57,869 bases of DNA from a virus. The stretch's first letter is position 1; each line of letters starts with the position of its first letter. The position numbers and the translations under genes are program-made. The notes under the pieces are model-generated. The model was given only the letters and a program-made list of their open reading frames with translations, made no database searches and was not told the origin of the DNA. The stretch is from IMG/VR virus record IMGVR_UViG_3300008448_000091, positions 1 through 57,869 of that record; one strand, given 5' to 3'. Below, in pieces: positions 23,374-34,213 of the stretch.

Positions 23374-25146
23374 ATGGCAAAAAATCTTTTAACAGATTAT
23401 TTCAGCTTGCATAACGCAAAGCAATTTACAGAATCTATATCTGAAACAGCAAACAACATCTACTACGTGTTTGCTGGTCGTCATACACCATACACAGGTG
23501 GAGATGGTGCTATTCCGGATACCGTTAATAGCACCGAAGCTGTTAACATTGATGTATACAAAGAAGCTGTTTTTGGTAAGAAGCTTGAACAAGCAGATGT
23601 CAAAATAATGGTCCCTCGTTATGATTGGGTAACTAACACTGTGTACGCTGCCTACAGTAGTGATACTGATATTAGTGGGACAAACTTTTTTGTTGTGGTT
23701 GATGCTACCTCCGAACATCATGTTTTTAAGGTACTCGATAATAACAACGGTGCACCATCAACAGTAGCACCCAACTTCAACGATACGGCAGCTGATGATG
23801 AGTTTTATAGTACAAGCGATAAATACGTGTGGAAGTACATGTATACTATTGACACATCGACGTTTGAAAAGTTTGCAACAGATGATTTTGTCCCGGTTGT
23901 AACAAACGCAAATGTAGTTGCTAATGCTGTATCTGGTGCAATTGATGTTGTTAAAATTGTATCAGCTGGTGATCGGTATAACACTACAATTTCCGGTACC
24001 TTCAATTCAGGTGACATTTCAATTAGTGGTGATAATACTAGGCATGCAATTGCTAACACAGCTAGTTCTGTTGAAGATTTCTACAATGATAGTTACATTT
24101 ACATATCTGGTGGTACAGGCGCGGGCCAAACCCGTAAAATTGTAAATTATACTGTTGATATAGCTACATCAAAAAAGATTATAACAATTGCAACCCCGTT
24201 CACAACCTCACCTGCTATTAATTCAACATATGAAATAACACCAGCTGTTTATATTACGGGAGATGGATCAGGTGCAATTGTGCGTGCTATTGTTAATACA
24301 TCTTCCTCAAACAGTATAACACGGATTGAAGTATTAGATAGAGGTGCAAACTACACATATGCAACTGCAACTGTAGCAGGCAATCGCGGTGGTGCAACCA
24401 CAAACGCTGCTGTTGTTCAAGCTGTGCTAGCTCCTAAAGGTGGTCATGGATCAAACCCAGAGTTTGAATTAGGTGGCAAATATCTGGGTGTTAGCGTCAC
24501 TTTTGCAAATAGTGAGTCAGGTACAATATCCGTAGCAAATGATTACAGGACAATTGGGATTGTAAAGGATCCTAAATTTGCAAATGTAGAACTAACACTA
24601 GCTACAACAACAGGTGTGTTTGTTGATGAAGAACTAGTTACACAAGCAAATTCATTAGCAACAGGAATAGTTACATCCGTAACACCATCGACTATTTCAT
24701 TATCAAATGTAACAGGTGTATTTGTAACAGGTAAAACAATTACAGGTAATACATCATCTTCTTCTGCAAACGTTGTATCTTTTACAATAAATGGAGTATC
24801 TAAAAACTTCTCTACGTTTGATAATCGTCATAAATACACATACTCGAGTGGATCTGGAACCTTTAGTGAAGATGAGGTAATCTCGCAAACCATCGATAGT
24901 GTAACTGTTAATGCCTATTATCACTCTAACGATGCTAGTTTTTATTATATGACAGACCTCAGAGGTACGTTTACGTTAACGCAGCCGGTTGTAGGTTCAA
25001 ATACAAACGCTGATGTTACTCTAACGGCTTACTATCCTCCAGATATTGTTGAGGGTAGTGGTGAGGTCCTATACATAGAGAATCTGGACCCCATCGAGCG
25101 TAGTGCTAGTCAGTCGGAGAGAGTTAAGTTAATCTTAAAATTCTAA
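23374..25146 (+). CDS. 8: Baseplate wedge protein gp8-like
   Basis: The 590-residue protein has the gp8 start: TDYFSLHNAKQFTESI, NNIYYVFAGRHTPY (28-41) and VKIMVPRYDWVTNTVYAAYS, then DDEFYSTSDKYVWKYMYTID near 140-160 and the C-terminal end GEVLYIENLDPIERSASQSE. T4 gp8 has 334 residues; the extra part is a Thr/Ser/Val-rich beta region (about 190-540). gp8 connects gp6, gp7 and gp10 in the wedge. Confidence 0.85.
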   Translation: MAKNLLTDYFSLHNAKQFTESISETANNIYYVFAGRHTPYTGGDGAIPDTVNSTEAVNIDVYKEAVFGKKLEQADVKIMVPRYDWVTNTVYAAYSSDTDISGTNFFVVVDATSEHHVFKVLDNNNGAPSTVAPNFNDTAADDEFYSTSDKYVWKYMYTIDTSTFEKFATDDFVPVVTNANVVANAVSGAIDVVKIVSAGDRYNTTISGTFNSGDISISGDNTRHAIANTASSVEDFYNDSYIYISGGTGAGQTRKIVNYTVDIATSKKIITIATPFTTSPAINSTYEITPAVYITGDGSGAIVRAIVNTSSSNSITRIEVLDRGANYTYATATVAGNRGGATTNAAVVQAVLAPKGGHGSNPEFELGGKYLGVSVTFANSESGTISVANDYRTIGIVKDPKFANVELTLATTTGVFVDEELVTQANSLATGIVTSVTPSTISLSNVTGVFVTGKTITGNTSSSSANVVSFTINGVSKNFSTFDNRHKYTYSSGSGTFSEDEVISQTIDSVTVNAYYHSNDASFYYMTDLRGTFTLTQPVVGSNTNADVTLTAYYPPDIVEGSGEVLYIENLDPIERSASQSERVKLILKF

Positions 25147-25155
25147 GAGGAATAA

Positions 25156-28100
25156 ATGAGTTTTGAAACCAATCTAAGCGCCGCCCCTTATTGGGATGAT
25201 TACATTGAAGAAAGAGATTTTTATAAAGTCCTCTTCAAACCCGGTGTCGCTGTTCAAACAAGAGAGTTGAATCAGCTCCAAACTATTCTTCAAAAACAAA
25301 TTGAAAGATTTGGAGATCACGTTTTCAAGAGTGGTACCATTATTAGTGGTGTTAACTTCTTCTACAATCCCCTTTTCCCTTATATTAAAATTACTGACTT
25401 ACAGGAAGACGGTCAGCCTGTTGCACTTTCAACGTACAGAGGTTTATTTGTCAAGAATTCTGCTAATTTGCAGGCTCAAGTTCTTTTTTATATTAACGGA
25501 TTTGAGGCAAAAGCTCCTGATTTAAACACGCTGTATCTTTCATATATTAATGCCGGTAACACCTACGACATCTCTGCGTTTTCTAACAATGATGTGCTAG
25601 ATGTATTCAGTAAAGATAGTATCATCTTTGATATTGATGTTACCAATGGCGGAACCGGATTTGCAAATAGCGACGTTTTACATGTTGTTAGCGCTATCAA
25701 TGTTAATGTGCTTACTGGTTCTTTCAGTGTTGGTGATGTTATTCAGCAATCTACGACTGGTGCTGTTGTTCAAGTTACAGCAGTTGCAAACGGCGCAAAT
25801 TCAACCGCGAAGATATTATCTATCAAGCCACGTAATATAGATTTATCTAACACATCGGGTACATCTACAGCATGGACAATTGAGGTTGGTTACAATGTGG
25901 GTAATGTTAGTACATCCGTTAGTGCAAACGTTATTTCATTAATAGGTAGTGGAGCTGTTGGTTCTATTATTACCGATTCTCTTGGCGTTGTACAAAATAT
26001 TGTGCTTTCCAATAACGGTACAGGATATACAACACTACCATATGCAGCAATCAAACCGGGTAGCGTATCCGCTTCGGTTGCTACACTCGATCTCACACCA
26101 AGATCCTACCTCGCAAAAGTAAGAGTAGCATCACTAGCCAATTCCGTAGGTTTTGGTTATGCTTTTGGTATCACACCTGGTGTAATTTACCAGAAAGGTA
26201 TTTTTTCTAGAGTCGATTCACAATTCGCTGTTGTTTCAAAATATGACACAACACCTAATAACACATCTGTAGGATTCAAATCTAACGAATCTATTGTTAC
26301 ATATAGATCAGATTCTTCGTTGTATGACAATGCAGCGAACACCTACAATGAGGCGGCACCTGGAGCAGACCGTTTAAAGGTATCACCGACTTTAAGTGTT
26401 GTTAATACAGATATTGCTGCCGCAAACTCGGAGTTTCTTACTCTGGTTGAGTTTGAAAACGGCGAGCCAGCTAAGGAAAACCGTAACACGGTATATAATG
26501 AAATAGCTAAAGAGTTCGAAAGAAGAACGACCGAATCAGCGGGTGATTATGTTGTTAATTCGTTTCGATCATTCACAAAAGAAATCAATGGTAACACAAC
26601 TCATTTGAGTGTTGTTATTGATCCAGGTATTGCTTATATTTCAGGTAAACGGGTTCAACTAACAGCACCTATTACTCGAGCTGTTGCAAAGGCTAGCACA
26701 ACAGCTAACTCTACAAATCAAACCATTACTGCTAATTATGGTAATTATATATTAGTACAACAGCTGGGTGGGTATTTTGATTTTAAGTCAGGAACAACAA
26801 TAGACTTATATGATACAGCAAAAACTTTACTTACTAGCTTAGCTGGTATGGGTTCTATTACCGCGGCAGGTAACCTGATTGGTACAGCACGTATTAGATC
26901 TCTTGTTTTTGATAGTGGTACTGAAGGAACGCCAAACGCTAGGTATCGTGCTTATTTGTTTGATATTGTAATGAGTTCTGGCAAGTCATTTAGAGATGTA
27001 AGAAGTATATTCTATAATGGTACTCAAAAAGGTGTTGCTGATTTAATTCTGGAGCAGGATGGTACGACTAGTGCCAATGTAGCGGTGTTGTATGACACAG
27101 AGCGTACAGATATAATCTTCCCTGTAGGAGCTAAAGCTGTTAAGTCTGTCACCGATATCAGTTACACATATAGAACGAGTAGGCTTGATGAGGCTTTTAA
27201 CGCTAACGGAATAATTTCTTTTGCATTGACGGGCACCGACAAATTTCCATACAGCGATGGTAATTTATCATCTACACTGAAAGGTGACTTCCTTGTTGTT
27301 CCAACAACAAACGCATATTCCGCTAATCTAACATCTACAGTATTAGCAAATACAAGTACAGCTAACTTGATTGGCAGTGCAACAGCATTTGCAACGGATT
27401 TTGAGGCTGGTGATTATATCGGATTGTGGAATGGTGCAACTGTTGTTCCTTCACTAATTAGTAGTGTTGTAAACAACACGTTAATTATTCTTGGCGCAAA
27501 CGCAACGTTTGGTAATACAGCTGCAAACTACAATCAGTTCTACCCTGCAAACTATCCTATACCAATTATTGATAGAGCAGCACGAACTATTAATATTCAC
27601 TCTTCTTCTACCACTGCAAAGATTACAATTGGAACACTAGTTGCTTCTGTTAATACAAACATATATTATAATGTTAAAGTAGCGACTGCTACTCCTGTGA
27701 CAAAGAGTGTGGTGAGGGATGCGTATGTTAAACTGTATACAGGTAACAATGTTACTGTATCTGCTTCGGGAAATAATACGACAGGACCTTGGTCTCTTGG
27801 TCTGCCTGATGTGTTTAGACTAAAGGAAGTTTATCTAGGCAATACAACATCAGATACAGTTATCACAAAGTATTTTTATATAAACTCCTACAATGATGGT
27901 GATACAATTAAAAATGCGGAATTAAGATTAATTCCTGGTGCTAATTTAGCTCTTTCTAATACATCATGGTTGTTGGTAAAGTTTGATACTTTCAGTTCAG
28001 CTGCTGAAGGCCTTGTCACGATTGATTCATTCAATGGTATCATTAACGATGCTGGTGGCTTTAGTAACAGCTCTTCCATTAACTTGTTAGAAGTTCCTGA

Positions 28101-29439
28101 AACGCTTACATCTGATAATCGTTACTACGATTCAAGAGATTGCTTTGATTTCAGACCCCTCTCTGCCAACACAAGTGTACGTACAACAACGGTTGGTAGT
28201 GCTACCATCAATCCTGCAAACACTCAAACTATAAGCGCTAGTGAAAAGTACTTCCCTGTACCAGACTCTGCCATTACGTTTGATATGGAATACTATCAGC
28301 CGCGTATTGATAGAGTATCGGTTGATAAAAATACTGAGGTTTACGTATCCGGCGGTACACCAAACGTAAACAAAACACAGGCACCACCGCCGCTTGATGA
28401 TGCAATTACTGTGAATAGATTATATCTACCACAATATCCAACACTAGCGACCTCTATATCCAATACAACATATCAAGTACTTGACAAAAAGATTGGTAAT
28501 GAATCAAACATTATTAGTGGAAACCAATCCCGTTATACAGCAGTTAATATTCAAAATGCATCTGATACACGTAGCGCCGCTAAACGTTACTCGATGTCAG
28601 ACATCAACAAACTAGAGCGTAGAATTAACGAGCTTGAGGAATCGGTATCTTTATCTTTACTTGAGAGGTCAATTGCAGAACTTACAATACCAAGTTCCAC
28701 TAACCCAGCAAAAGAAAGATTTAAAAACGCATTCCTTGTTGATAGCTTCTTTAATCATTATGTTGCTGATACTACTAATCCCGAAGGATCCTTCTATATT
28801 GACGAACAACAAGGTGCATTATTTCCTCTGACTTTCAATTATAATGTTGAGAGTGTGTTGGATCGTTCAGATGCCACAACAAGTGGTGCCATAGTTGGCG
28901 CGCGCACGTTAATGTTACCTTTTACTGAGTATACAATTGTTAGTCAGCTGAGTGCTTCTGTAACACCACCACCTGTTCAAACATACTATGTAGAGGATTA
29001 TACACCGCCATCTCCGCCACAGCCCGTATCGGTAGAACCAGAAGCAGCAGTTCGAGACGCTACCGGTACTGTAGTACGTAAAGAAGTATATACGGGCGTT
29101 GTCATGTACGTTATTGAGACGGATACTGGTAACCAAGTTGGATATGTAGATATTGGAACTGCAAAGAATTGGCTTAGTGTTCATCAAGACACTTTAAAAG
29201 CCGATGGTACTAAGGCTGTAAGCATAGATACGTCTGTAAAAGGTAAAGATGTTGGTGGTACAGTTACCTCAACATATGGTGAATTCACAGGCTGGTCGGC
29301 AACCGGTGCTAAGTATGATTCTGTAGTTACTATTAACCAGAAAACTGTTAGTTCTAGTACTCCCGTCGATATAGGACAAACACCAACACAAAAAGCGGCT
29401 AGTGATGCGTGGCTTGCAACACAAGGTAAAAAACCGTAA
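25156..29439 (+). CDS. Very large baseplate/tail protein (DUF4815-like)
   Basis: The 1427-residue protein starts with WDDYIEERDFYKVLFKPGVA (13-32), TRELNQLQTILQKQIERFGD, the start I associate with DUF4815 tail proteins of marine T4-like phages. The middle is beta-rich with Asn/Thr repeats, for example a NLIGSATAFATDFEAGDYIG module around residue 740 that is echoed in the downstream 759-residue protein. A helical MSDINKLERRINELEESVSL segment lies near 1150. The last 130 residues are Pro/Val-rich, then charged. It follows gp8, where T4 has gp9-gp11, so a pin or proximal fibre role is likely but unproven. Confidence 0.65.
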   Translation: MSFETNLSAAPYWDDYIEERDFYKVLFKPGVAVQTRELNQLQTILQKQIERFGDHVFKSGTIISGVNFFYNPLFPYIKITDLQEDGQPVALSTYRGLFVKNSANLQAQVLFYINGFEAKAPDLNTLYLSYINAGNTYDISAFSNNDVLDVFSKDSIIFDIDVTNGGTGFANSDVLHVVSAINVNVLTGSFSVGDVIQQSTTGAVVQVTAVANGANSTAKILSIKPRNIDLSNTSGTSTAWTIEVGYNVGNVSTSVSANVISLIGSGAVGSIITDSLGVVQNIVLSNNGTGYTTLPYAAIKPGSVSASVATLDLTPRSYLAKVRVASLANSVGFGYAFGITPGVIYQKGIFSRVDSQFAVVSKYDTTPNNTSVGFKSNESIVTYRSDSSLYDNAANTYNEAAPGADRLKVSPTLSVVNTDIAAANSEFLTLVEFENGEPAKENRNTVYNEIAKEFERRTTESAGDYVVNSFRSFTKEINGNTTHLSVVIDPGIAYISGKRVQLTAPITRAVAKASTTANSTNQTITANYGNYILVQQLGGYFDFKSGTTIDLYDTAKTLLTSLAGMGSITAAGNLIGTARIRSLVFDSGTEGTPNARYRAYLFDIVMSSGKSFRDVRSIFYNGTQKGVADLILEQDGTTSANVAVLYDTERTDIIFPVGAKAVKSVTDISYTYRTSRLDEAFNANGIISFALTGTDKFPYSDGNLSSTLKGDFLVVPTTNAYSANLTSTVLANTSTANLIGSATAFATDFEAGDYIGLWNGATVVPSLISSVVNNTLIILGANATFGNTAANYNQFYPANYPIPIIDRAARTINIHSSSTTAKITIGTLVASVNTNIYYNVKVATATPVTKSVVRDAYVKLYTGNNVTVSASGNNTTGPWSLGLPDVFRLKEVYLGNTTSDTVITKYFYINSYNDGDTIKNAELRLIPGANLALSNTSWLLVKFDTFSSAAEGLVTIDSFNGIINDAGGFSNSSSINLLEVPETLTSDNRYYDSRDCFDFRPLSANTSVRTTTVGSATINPANTQTISASEKYFPVPDSAITFDMEYYQPRIDRVSVDKNTEVYVSGGTPNVNKTQAPPPLDDAITVNRLYLPQYPTLATSISNTTYQVLDKKIGNESNIISGNQSRYTAVNIQNASDTRSAAKRYSMSDINKLERRINELEESVSLSLLERSIAELTIPSSTNPAKERFKNAFLVDSFFNHYVADTTNPEGSFYIDEQQGALFPLTFNYNVESVLDRSDATTSGAIVGARTLMLPFTEYTIVSQLSASVTPPPVQTYYVEDYTPPSPPQPVSVEPEAAVRDATGTVVRKEVYTGVVMYVIETDTGNQVGYVDIGTAKNWLSVHQDTLKADGTKAVSIDTSVKGKDVGGTVTSTYGEFTGWSATGAKYDSVVTINQKTVSSSTPVDIGQTPTQKAASDAWLATQGKKP

Positions 29440-29497
29440 GACTTACTACAATATGAAAAAATTTAAAACTCAATTTTAATTGATAAATAGGAATAAT

Positions 29498-29863
29498 ATG
29501 GCAACAGCTCTCGTGTTTAAAGAAACAGACATTAACCTAGAATTTTTTGGGTTACGTCCGTTATCAACACATTACTTTTATTATAACGGTAATCAGGTCA
29601 CAACAGAAGTTAAGCAAATTGGAAAGAAGCTTGGACAGCCTTTAATTGCGGATGAAAATGGATATCTAAATATAATTTTCTACTTATCATCAGGTATTGC
29701 TTCTACTTCTGCTAAGTCGTTTTCTGAAAAGGTTAGCATACTAGCCGCTGGGCCTCAGGCGTTTGTAGTAACGAACTTAGATGTCGCTACATTACCACTT
29801 AATTTTGAAAATGCTTCATCTTCGTACGCAAAAATGTTAACAACAGTAAGGTCACCACAGTAA
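29498..29863 (+). CDS. Small virion-type protein, tail region
   Basis: The 121-residue product starts MATALVFKETDINLEFFGLR. The ATG at 29498 follows an AGGAA ribosome binding site; an ATAAATA late-type box lies just before it at 29484-29490. It contains a HYFYYNGNQV strand and a LPLNFENASS stretch. The fold looks like a small beta domain of tail proteins. It sits between two giant tail genes. The function is not recognised. Confidence 0.6.
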   Translation: MATALVFKETDINLEFFGLRPLSTHYFYYNGNQVTTEVKQIGKKLGQPLIADENGYLNIIFYLSSGIASTSAKSFSEKVSILAAGPQAFVVTNLDVATLPLNFENASSSYAKMLTTVRSPQ

Positions 29864-29864
29864 T

Positions 29865-32144
29865 ATGTTTACAGCTGCTCAATCTTTTTATATTGATCCC
29901 AACAGCGTTGAAAAATCACCAGTTGTTTTGTTGACGAGTGTTGATCTTTATTTTAAACAAAAGCCGTCAATATCAACAAATGCAAGCGGTACTGTTAAGC
30001 CTGGTGTCCATATCGCTATTTGTCCTATATTAGATGGTATCCCAAGGGTGGATCAACATTATCCAAGCTCAATAACACGTATTGAATATGATAATATTAA
30101 TACATCTAGTACTGCGGCTTCGCTGACGTCTATATCGTTTGCTGCCCCACTACAGTTACAAACAGATAAAGAGTATGCAATACTTATTGGTGCTGATGGA
30201 GAAGACCCTGGTTTTATATTATGGAAAAATAGCACTGGTGAGGTGGATGTCATATCTGGAGCAACGGCAAAAGTCTCTTCTGGAAAAGTGGATGGTAATT
30301 ACTTTGATATTACAAACGGTACGAATATTACACCACAGCATGGTGTAGATCTTAAGTTTACTGTGAAGGTCGCTAAATTCTCCGGCGCATTGAGTGCTAC
30401 ATTTAAAGCTACTAATCAAGCATATGAGTTTATTAAACTAGCAACAAGTACAACTAGCGGTACGTTTATTGGTGGTGAATATGTGTACCAAGCTCAAGCA
30501 AATCTTGTTGGTACTGTGACCGTTGTATCCGGATCCTCTAATGTGGGTGGAACAACAACAGATTTTGTTACAGATATTGCTAATAATGATCTCATCGTTG
30601 TCGCTAACTCCACTGTTACTCAAGTTAGAAAAGTAAACGTTGTTGGTAACTCTACTTTCTTAAATGTTACGTCTTCGTTTGCTACATCCATGACCGGTGT
30701 TAATATTAGGTCGTTTGAGTCAGGTACACTGACTGTAGACACAACCAGTAACACAATTGTGGGTACTAATACATCCTTTGTATCAACTTCCGCTCTCGCA
30801 GCAGGTCAGTATATTATTATTACTGATGGTACAGATGGAAACACTGAAGTTCGGAAGATCGTAAGTGTTGCTAACAACACAAGTCTTGTGTTGGATGTGA
30901 GACCATCTTTCTCCAACACACAAGCTGCATGGTTTGTATCTCCAACTGGCAAAGTCAATAATTATAAATCTCATGCTGATGGCTTAATTTTATATAACTC
31001 ATCAGCTAACAGCACTGCTTACTTCAGTGCTGGTAAGATCGTAAAAGGTGTTGATTCGTTAGCAACGTCAACAATTTCTGAAATTCAGAATATTCCTCTT
31101 TCTCGCTTTGAATCAAGATATTCCACAGCGCAGCCAACTGGGTCAAAGCTTAAATTGTATGCAAATTTTGCTAACTCAACATATGCAACAAGCGCAGCTA
31201 ACAAAAGAGAAATTACTAACGCTGGTGGTGGCACAGTTATTGATTACCCAGGTATCATTGCATCGAGATCGAATGAAGTATTAAACTCTACCAATTTGTT
31301 TGCAAATGCTCATAGTATGTCTGTTGAACTGGTTGCAACAACAGAGAATGCTTTCACTTCACCTGTTATTAACGAGTCTCTACTTGACTTTGATATACAG
31401 CAATTCATTATTAATAATGATTCAACAAATGAAGCTTATGCTAACGGTGCAGCTGATTCGAAGTATATTTCAAAACCGGTTGTTCTTGGGGTCGATCAAA
31501 TTGCTGAAGATTTAATTGTATATGTTGAAGCATATCGTCCTTCTGGTACAGATGTTGAAGTGTATACAAAGCTACTGAGTGAAGAAGATAATGAAGCATT
31601 CAGTAAAAAGAATTGGACGAAAATGAAGGAAGTAATCCTAGCAGGATCTTCATCTTATAGTTTAAATGCTGTTGACTCCGACACTGTTATTATCAAGTAT
31701 GTGCTACCTCCTTACCAACCAACTACAACACCTGTGACTACTGGGACGTTCAGTGTGCAATCTGCAAATGCAATTGTGACAGCATCTCATTCAACAGTTA
31801 ATACAGACATTGTAGCTGGTGACCTTGTGTTGATTAAGAAGCCAACAGTACCAGATACATACCTTGTAGACTTGGTTGTTGCATCTAATACTACAACTTT
31901 TACTCTATCCCAAACTACTGCAAATGCAGACATTATTGGATCGGGTTTGAAAGTTGAAGTAATTGATCCAACTAATTCTGCATTCTTAAATAATCAAAAC
32001 TATAATATTGTAAGATACTTCAATACTACGAATGGTAAGTATGATGGGTTCAAGCAGTTTGCAATTAAGATCGTTATGAAGTCAGCAGATTATCATAATG
32101 CCCCAAGAATCGAAAGTTATAGAGCAATTGCGGTATCAGCATAA
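29865..32144 (+). CDS. Large beta-rich tail/fibre protein
   Basis: The 759-residue protein begins MFTAAQSFYIDPNSVEKSPV and VDLYFKQKPS, which resembles the attachment parts of tail proteins that accompany DUF4815 genes. Residues about 210-360 hold two tandem copies of a module (GTVTVVSGSSNVGGTTTDF and GTLTVDTTSNTIVGTNTSFV) of the kind seen in the upstream 1427-residue protein. The C-terminus (about 500-620 and 700-759) is less repetitive, ending KSADYHNAPRIESYRAIAVS. The next gene starts on the stop (TAATG). Likely a fibre or baseplate outer protein. Confidence 0.6.
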   Translation: MFTAAQSFYIDPNSVEKSPVVLLTSVDLYFKQKPSISTNASGTVKPGVHIAICPILDGIPRVDQHYPSSITRIEYDNINTSSTAASLTSISFAAPLQLQTDKEYAILIGADGEDPGFILWKNSTGEVDVISGATAKVSSGKVDGNYFDITNGTNITPQHGVDLKFTVKVAKFSGALSATFKATNQAYEFIKLATSTTSGTFIGGEYVYQAQANLVGTVTVVSGSSNVGGTTTDFVTDIANNDLIVVANSTVTQVRKVNVVGNSTFLNVTSSFATSMTGVNIRSFESGTLTVDTTSNTIVGTNTSFVSTSALAAGQYIIITDGTDGNTEVRKIVSVANNTSLVLDVRPSFSNTQAAWFVSPTGKVNNYKSHADGLILYNSSANSTAYFSAGKIVKGVDSLATSTISEIQNIPLSRFESRYSTAQPTGSKLKLYANFANSTYATSAANKREITNAGGGTVIDYPGIIASRSNEVLNSTNLFANAHSMSVELVATTENAFTSPVINESLLDFDIQQFIINNDSTNEAYANGAADSKYISKPVVLGVDQIAEDLIVYVEAYRPSGTDVEVYTKLLSEEDNEAFSKKNWTKMKEVILAGSSSYSLNAVDSDTVIIKYVLPPYQPTTTPVTTGTFSVQSANAIVTASHSTVNTDIVAGDLVLIKKPTVPDTYLVDLVVASNTTTFTLSQTTANADIIGSGLKVEVIDPTNSAFLNNQNYNIVRYFNTTNGKYDGFKQFAIKIVMKSADYHNAPRIESYRAIAVSA

Positions 32145-32350
32145 TGAATTTTAACAAGCTACAGAGAGATAACTATTCAGAGGCTTTAATTAATACCGAT
32201 AATGATGCTTATCAAAAGCACATACATGATATTAATCAAACTCGAAACGTTCAAAGAGCTTTGAATGAGGTGCGTAGTGTTAAGAACGATGTGGATCAGA
32301 TAAAAGAAATGTTAACTACTTTAATGAACGGGTTAAACAAGAATGGCTAA
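32144..32350 (+). CDS. Small coiled-coil protein between tail genes
   Basis: The 68-residue protein has an N-terminal polar region and a C-terminal helix (VQRALNEVRSVKNDVDQIKE near 37-56) with heptad-like hydrophobics. It overlaps the start of the next fibre gene by 8 nt and the stop of the previous one by 1 nt. Comparable small proteins in phage tail clusters serve as fibre connectors or assembly factors, but I cannot assign this one. Confidence 0.6.
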   Translation: MNFNKLQRDNYSEALINTDNDAYQKHIHDINQTRNVQRALNEVRSVKNDVDQIKEMLTTLMNGLNKNG

Positions 32351-34202
32351 GAGTATAGCTAACGTCGTAATCGCAACTGATACATTTTCCGGATGGATCA
32401 CGAGAACAAATGAGATTGCCACAACAATCACAAATGAAACGGTTACGGTAGCGTCAAACACAACGGGTGCAACGGTAACCGGTAATGCCTCCATTACGGG
32501 TTTCTTCTCTGCTAATACAATTGCTGTTACAACTGCGTTGCGTGGTGGTACTATTGATACCGCTGCAAATCTTAATGTAACATCCAACCTAATTGTAACA
32601 GGTGCAACAGTTAACATTTCAAGTAATGTTAATATTGTTTCGAGCACCTTTAACGCTAATGCGGTTATTACTGTTAGTGGTAATACAACTGTAACTGCTA
32701 ACCTAATTAGTCTTAAATCTAATTCCTCTGTAACAGCATTATCCATCACCGGCAACGGTACTGTAACCAATACTACGATAACGGGCAACAGTTTTTCCGT
32801 AGTTGGCCTAACAAATTTTAGTAATACAATTAACGTTGTGTCGAACGCTACGGTTAATGGCGCGTTCGTCGTTAACAATACAGCTGCTGTTGGTAACACT
32901 ACAATAACAGGAACAGCAAACGTTACATCATCTATTAATGTTGTTGGTGCAGCTACTGTAAATGGCGCTCTGACGGTTAACAACACAGCATCTGTAGGCA
33001 ACACAACGATCACGGGATTTGCTAATGTAAGCTCTTCTGTAAATGTTGTTGGTGCAGCTACCGTTAATGGTGCGTTTGTTGTCAATAATACAGCAGCAAC
33101 TGGTAACACAACAGTAACTGGATTCCTCAATGTGTCTTCTTATGGTACATTTGGTGGTACGGTCAATGCAACAGCAATTAATGTTGGGGCAAATGTTAAC
33201 ATTACCACATCAAGTTTGAATGTAGGTAATTCAACTGTAAATACGGTTATTACACCCACTGCTGTCAGTACGACTGGTACATTATCAGTTGTAGGCGCAG
33301 CTTCTGTTACAAACACTTTAGCTTCTGGTAATACAACTGTAACAGGATTCATTAACGCAAGTTCATATGGCACATTTGCTGGAACTGTTAATGCAACAGC
33401 TTTGAACATTGGTGCTAACGTTGTAGTAACTTCATCATCAATTTCTGTTGGCAATACCACTGTTAACACAGTTATTACTCAATCAAGTATTGATACGGAT
33501 GGAACACTAGCCGTACTCGGTTCGGCAACTCTTTCTAATACAGCGTCGGTAGCAGGTACTTTGGGTGCTGGTAATACAACGATTACTGGTTTTGCTAACG
33601 TTACTTCAACGTTGCAAGTAGGTGGTCAATCGACGTTAGGTGCAAACGTTAATATTACAGGATCTGCTAACGTAAGCACAGGTATCAATGTTGGTGCCAA
33701 TGTCAACCTCACAACTTCTTCAATAACAACTGGCAATAGCACAGTTAATACAGTAATTAGTTCATCGGGTATTGATACGGACGGTACACTAGCTGTCCTT
33801 GGCGCTACGACGTTATCAAACACTGCCACTGTGGGTGGTACACTGACGTTGATGTCAGATGTTGTACTGACAGTTGTCTCAAATACAAACATTGGTAATG
33901 CAAACACGACAGGTGATTTTAATGCAGTTGAGATTTACAATTTCCCAATTGTAACCTACAAAGGTGCAAAGATAACTTCACGTGCAACTACTCTTGCAGG
34001 TACAAACACGCAAATTCAGGAGATTATTGTTGCTCACGATGGGACAGATGCTATTATGACTGTTTACGGTACGGTGTCATCGCCTGCTAGTGCTAATCTT
34101 GGAGTGTTTTCGTCTACGATAAATACAACACACGTTGCTATTTTGTTTGATCAAACAAGCGCAAATACCAACATGAAAATGTTCGTACAACTAATAAAAT
34201 AA
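32343..34202 (+). CDS. Repetitive tail fibre-type protein A
   Basis: The 619-residue product has a short non-repetitive start (WITRTNEIATTITNETV), then about 480 residues of Asn/Thr/Val/Gly repeats. Units such as NVVGAATVNGALTVNNTASV with GNTTITGFANVSSS recur, followed by longer units with SSYGTFAGTVNATALNIGAN, then STVNTVI and GIDTDGTLAVLG. The last 100 residues form a distinct domain (VVTYKGAKITSRATT, QEIIVAHDGTDAIMTVYG). The repeats suggest an elongated trimeric beta-structured shaft (inference). The repeat family continues in the next gene and at 46947-49863. Confidence 0.7.
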   Translation: MAKSIANVVIATDTFSGWITRTNEIATTITNETVTVASNTTGATVTGNASITGFFSANTIAVTTALRGGTIDTAANLNVTSNLIVTGATVNISSNVNIVSSTFNANAVITVSGNTTVTANLISLKSNSSVTALSITGNGTVTNTTITGNSFSVVGLTNFSNTINVVSNATVNGAFVVNNTAAVGNTTITGTANVTSSINVVGAATVNGALTVNNTASVGNTTITGFANVSSSVNVVGAATVNGAFVVNNTAATGNTTVTGFLNVSSYGTFGGTVNATAINVGANVNITTSSLNVGNSTVNTVITPTAVSTTGTLSVVGAASVTNTLASGNTTVTGFINASSYGTFAGTVNATALNIGANVVVTSSSISVGNTTVNTVITQSSIDTDGTLAVLGSATLSNTASVAGTLGAGNTTITGFANVTSTLQVGGQSTLGANVNITGSANVSTGINVGANVNLTTSSITTGNSTVNTVISSSGIDTDGTLAVLGATTLSNTATVGGTLTLMSDVVLTVVSNTNIGNANTTGDFNAVEIYNFPIVTYKGAKITSRATTLAGTNTQIQEIIVAHDGTDAIMTVYGTVSSPASANLGVFSSTINTTHVAILFDQTSANTNMKMFVQLIK

Positions 34203-34213
34203 CAAGGTAAGCA

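Noticed and set aside
32333-33130. Long minus-strand open frame (265 codons) opposite fibre A, with similar ones at 33140-33469, 33626-33907, 34399-34740 and 34768-35046
   Set aside because: They are mirror images of the Asn/Thr/Val repeat codons (rich in Val/Leu/Thr, repetitive), have no ribosome binding sites and lie fully within a well-supported gene.
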